Source of the DNA: Thermoplasmata archaeon
GTDB lineage: Archaea > Thermoplasmatota > Thermoplasmata > Methanomassiliicoccales > Methanomethylophilaceae
Direction: 5' to 3'
Length of the DNA: 41,439 nucleotides
Assembly (NCBI GenBank): GCA_015063235.1
Contig: SUSW01000025.1
Location: 1 to 41,439 of the forward strand
The notes below the pieces were generated by a model. It saw only the letters and a program-made list of their open reading frames with translations. It did not search any database and had not been told where the DNA came from. The translations under genes and the position numbers were made by a program. This document shows positions 40,030 to 41,439 of the stretch, in pieces; the first letter of the stretch is position 1, and each line of letters begins with the position of its first letter.

Positions 40030-41439
40030 TCAGTTACCGTTGGTGACCTTCTCCATGAGGCCCATCGACTTCTCGATCTCCTCGGCGGACATGGTCATCT
40101 CGTTTTCGATCTGGTAATCCGAGTGCTGCTCCATGCAGTCCACGGATGCTATCAGGATACCTTCGTTGGTTGCTGTGAACTTGACGGTGATGGGCGTGGT
40201 CTTGGTGACATCCACGGGAAGCTCCATCATGAACTGACCGACAGGTGCTCCCTCGATCAGATCGGTCTTCTTTCCGTTCTCATCGTTGACTGCCGCATCC
40301 TCGTATATCTCCACCATGATGGTGTTCTGACCGTCGTCGATGGGGTAGTATGTCTTGACAGCCTCGATGGGCAGGACCTCGTTCCTGAAGATGATGTTGG
40401 AGATCATCTCGGTTCCGTCCTCGTACATCGCTTTGATTCCGAAGGTCTTGCTCAGGACGTTGTGCACGTTGATCGCTCCTTCGACTGCGACTGCCTCGCC
40501 TGCAGCAAGGACGTTCTCTGCGTCGGGTACGACGGAGTTGGAGTGTGCGAAGATCGCTGCTCCCTTTGCGACGGACTGGTCAGGGTCGTAGATGTTGATC
40601 TTTGCCTCGGGGTACTTGTCCGCTATTGAGTTTTTGACCTGAGGCATCCTGGAGGATCCTCCGACGAGGACGACCTCATCGATATCAGACATGGTGAAGT
40701 CCTTAGAGGCGAGCACACGGTCGATGATCTCGAGGGTGGTCTGCATCAGGTTGGCGGATGCGTTCTCGAAGTCCTCTCTCGTGACAGTGAACACTACTTT
40801 CTGTCCGTCGACCGTCAAGGTTCCCTTAGTGGATTCGGCGGTGGACAGCCTCTTCTTGATGGTCTCGGAATCGTTGATCAGGCTCTGTTTGACATCCTCG
40901 TTCTCATCCAAGGATTCCCTGTCGATTCCGGTCTCCTCGGAGATCTTGTTCTTGATGATGTTGGAGATCACAGCATCCCAATCCTTTCCTCCCAGGAACC
41001 TCTCTCCGTCGGTAGCGACGGCGGTGAATGATGTTCCGTCGATCTCGAGGACGGTGACATCGAATGTTCCTCCTCCGAGGTCGTATACGAGGACTCTCTT
41101 CTTACCCTCGGGAGCGTTTCCGAATCCGAAGGAGATTGCAGCTGCTGTGGGCTCGTTGATGACGGTGACATCCTCGAGACCTGCGATGGTTCCTGCCGTC
41201 TTCGTGGCGTCCCTCTCGTTCTGTCCGAAGTATGCGGGACATGTGATGACTGCCTTCTTCACATCGCATCCGTGGTTGTCGTTGAAGTCGTTGATCATCT
41301 TCCTGAGGATGACCGCGGAGAGCATGATGGGGTTGTATGTCTCACCGTCGATGTTCACGGTGTAGTCTGTTCCCATCTGCCTCTTGATCGATGTGATGAC
41401 TCTCTCCGGGGGGTACATGACGGACATGTCCTTTGCGGG
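40030..41439 (-). CDS. Hsp70/DnaK-family chaperone, C-terminal part (cut by window end)
   Basis: 470 codons are present; the first part of the ATPase domain lies beyond the window edge. Hsp70 marks are PAYFGQNERDATKTAGTIAG, VINEPTAAAISFGFG, VYDLGGGTFDVTVLEIDG, the adenosine-binding VLVGGSSRMPQV and KGAAIFA. The substrate-binding beta domain follows (LSKTFGIKAMYEDG, FRNEVLPIEAVKTY). The chain ends about 25 residues after it, so the alpha-helical lid of about 100 residues found in DnaK is missing. It is therefore a short Hsp70, and may be a paralog beside a normal dnaK elsewhere. No dnaJ or grpE gene is in view on this side. Confidence 0.88.
   Translation of the reverse strand, partial: PAKDMSVMYPPERVITSIKRQMGTDYTVNIDGETYNPIMLSAVILRKMINDFNDNHGCDVKKAVITCPAYFGQNERDATKTAGTIAGLEDVTVINEPTAAAISFGFGNAPEGKKRVLVYDLGGGTFDVTVLEIDGTSFTAVATDGERFLGGKDWDAVISNIIKNKISEETGIDRESLDENEDVKQSLINDSETIKKRLSTAESTKGTLTVDGQKVVFTVTREDFENASANLMQTTLEIIDRVLASKDFTMSDIDEVVLVGGSSRMPQVKNSIADKYPEAKINIYDPDQSVAKGAAIFAHSNSVVPDAENVLAAGEAVAVEGAINVHNVLSKTFGIKAMYEDGTEMISNIIFRNEVLPIEAVKTYYPIDDGQNTIMVEIYEDAAVNDENGKKTDLIEGAPVGQFMMELPVDVTKTTPITVKFTATNEGILIASVDCMEQHSDYQIENEMTMSAEEIEKSMGLMEKVTNGN

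Overview
The window looks like a chromosome segment from a methylotrophic methanogen of the order Methanomassiliicoccales (Thermoplasmata). This is inferred from content, not from a marker gene. Archaeal information-processing genes are present: a KEOPS Pcc1 subunit, an ATP-dependent DNA ligase, a Hef-type helicase, archaeal-type GlyRS and ValRS. There is also a MtaA/MtbA-family corrinoid:coenzyme M methyltransferase, many flavin and iron-sulfur proteins, archaeal TATA boxes often about 25 nt before the start codon (leaderless transcripts), and two genes whose reading frames run straight through a TAG codon, as expected if UAG is read as pyrrolysine.

Layout. 1-1134: 5' part of valS (minus). 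1241-2737: four 33-bp repeats followed by an AAA/DUF4143 ATPase. 2732-4846 (minus): acetyltransferase, TfoX-N protein, and a four-CBS protein whose C-terminus looks like a ribosome hibernation factor. 4847-5288: no intact gene, but decayed fragments of glyS and of the neighbouring CBS gene, then two large inverted repeats in front of a Fic protein. 6575-10287: a run of MATE exporter plus two six-to-eight-helix membrane proteins with GGDEF domains, one degenerate and one nearly canonical; such domains are rare in Archaea.

10343-15346 (minus): a likely transcription unit starting with a ferredoxin/flavodoxin-NADP reductase-like flavoprotein, then an amidohydrolase with an in-frame TAG, a universal stress protein, a second four-CBS protein and glyS. 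Divergent from it (15462-16445) are a PAS-domain protein with an in-frame TAG near its end, a PPOX flavoprotein and a small membrane protein. 16490-19877: two small nucleic-acid/zinc proteins, a geranylgeranyl-reductase-like flavoprotein, the methyltransferase and a nitroreductase. 19960-25429: tRNA-Arg(CCU), a structured intergenic segment, a CARF-like DUF6293 regulator, a 47-aa orphan, an FKBP isomerase, tRNA-Thr(UGU), an ETF-alpha/FixB-like protein, an iron-sulfur flavoprotein divergent from a TetR-DUF998 pair with a palindromic operator, and tRNA-Pro(CGG).

25462-34886 (minus): pcc1, a Pr6Pr membrane protein, an MgtA-type P-ATPase, DNA ligase, a nuclease-less Hef helicase, a membrane acyltransferase, a HesB/IscA protein and a carboxymuconolactone-decarboxylase-family protein. 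34982-39821 (plus): a protein resembling a metallopeptidase with its HExxH replaced, a GC-rich structured gap, a DUF5714 protein, a ferredoxin-nitroreductase and a fused ADP-forming acyl-CoA synthetase. 40030-41439: C-terminal part of a short Hsp70 (minus), cut by the window end.

The strongest leads are the two in-frame amber codons, the CBS-array/hibernation-factor fusion, the archaeal GGDEF pair beside an exporter, and the glyS/CBS gene graveyard.
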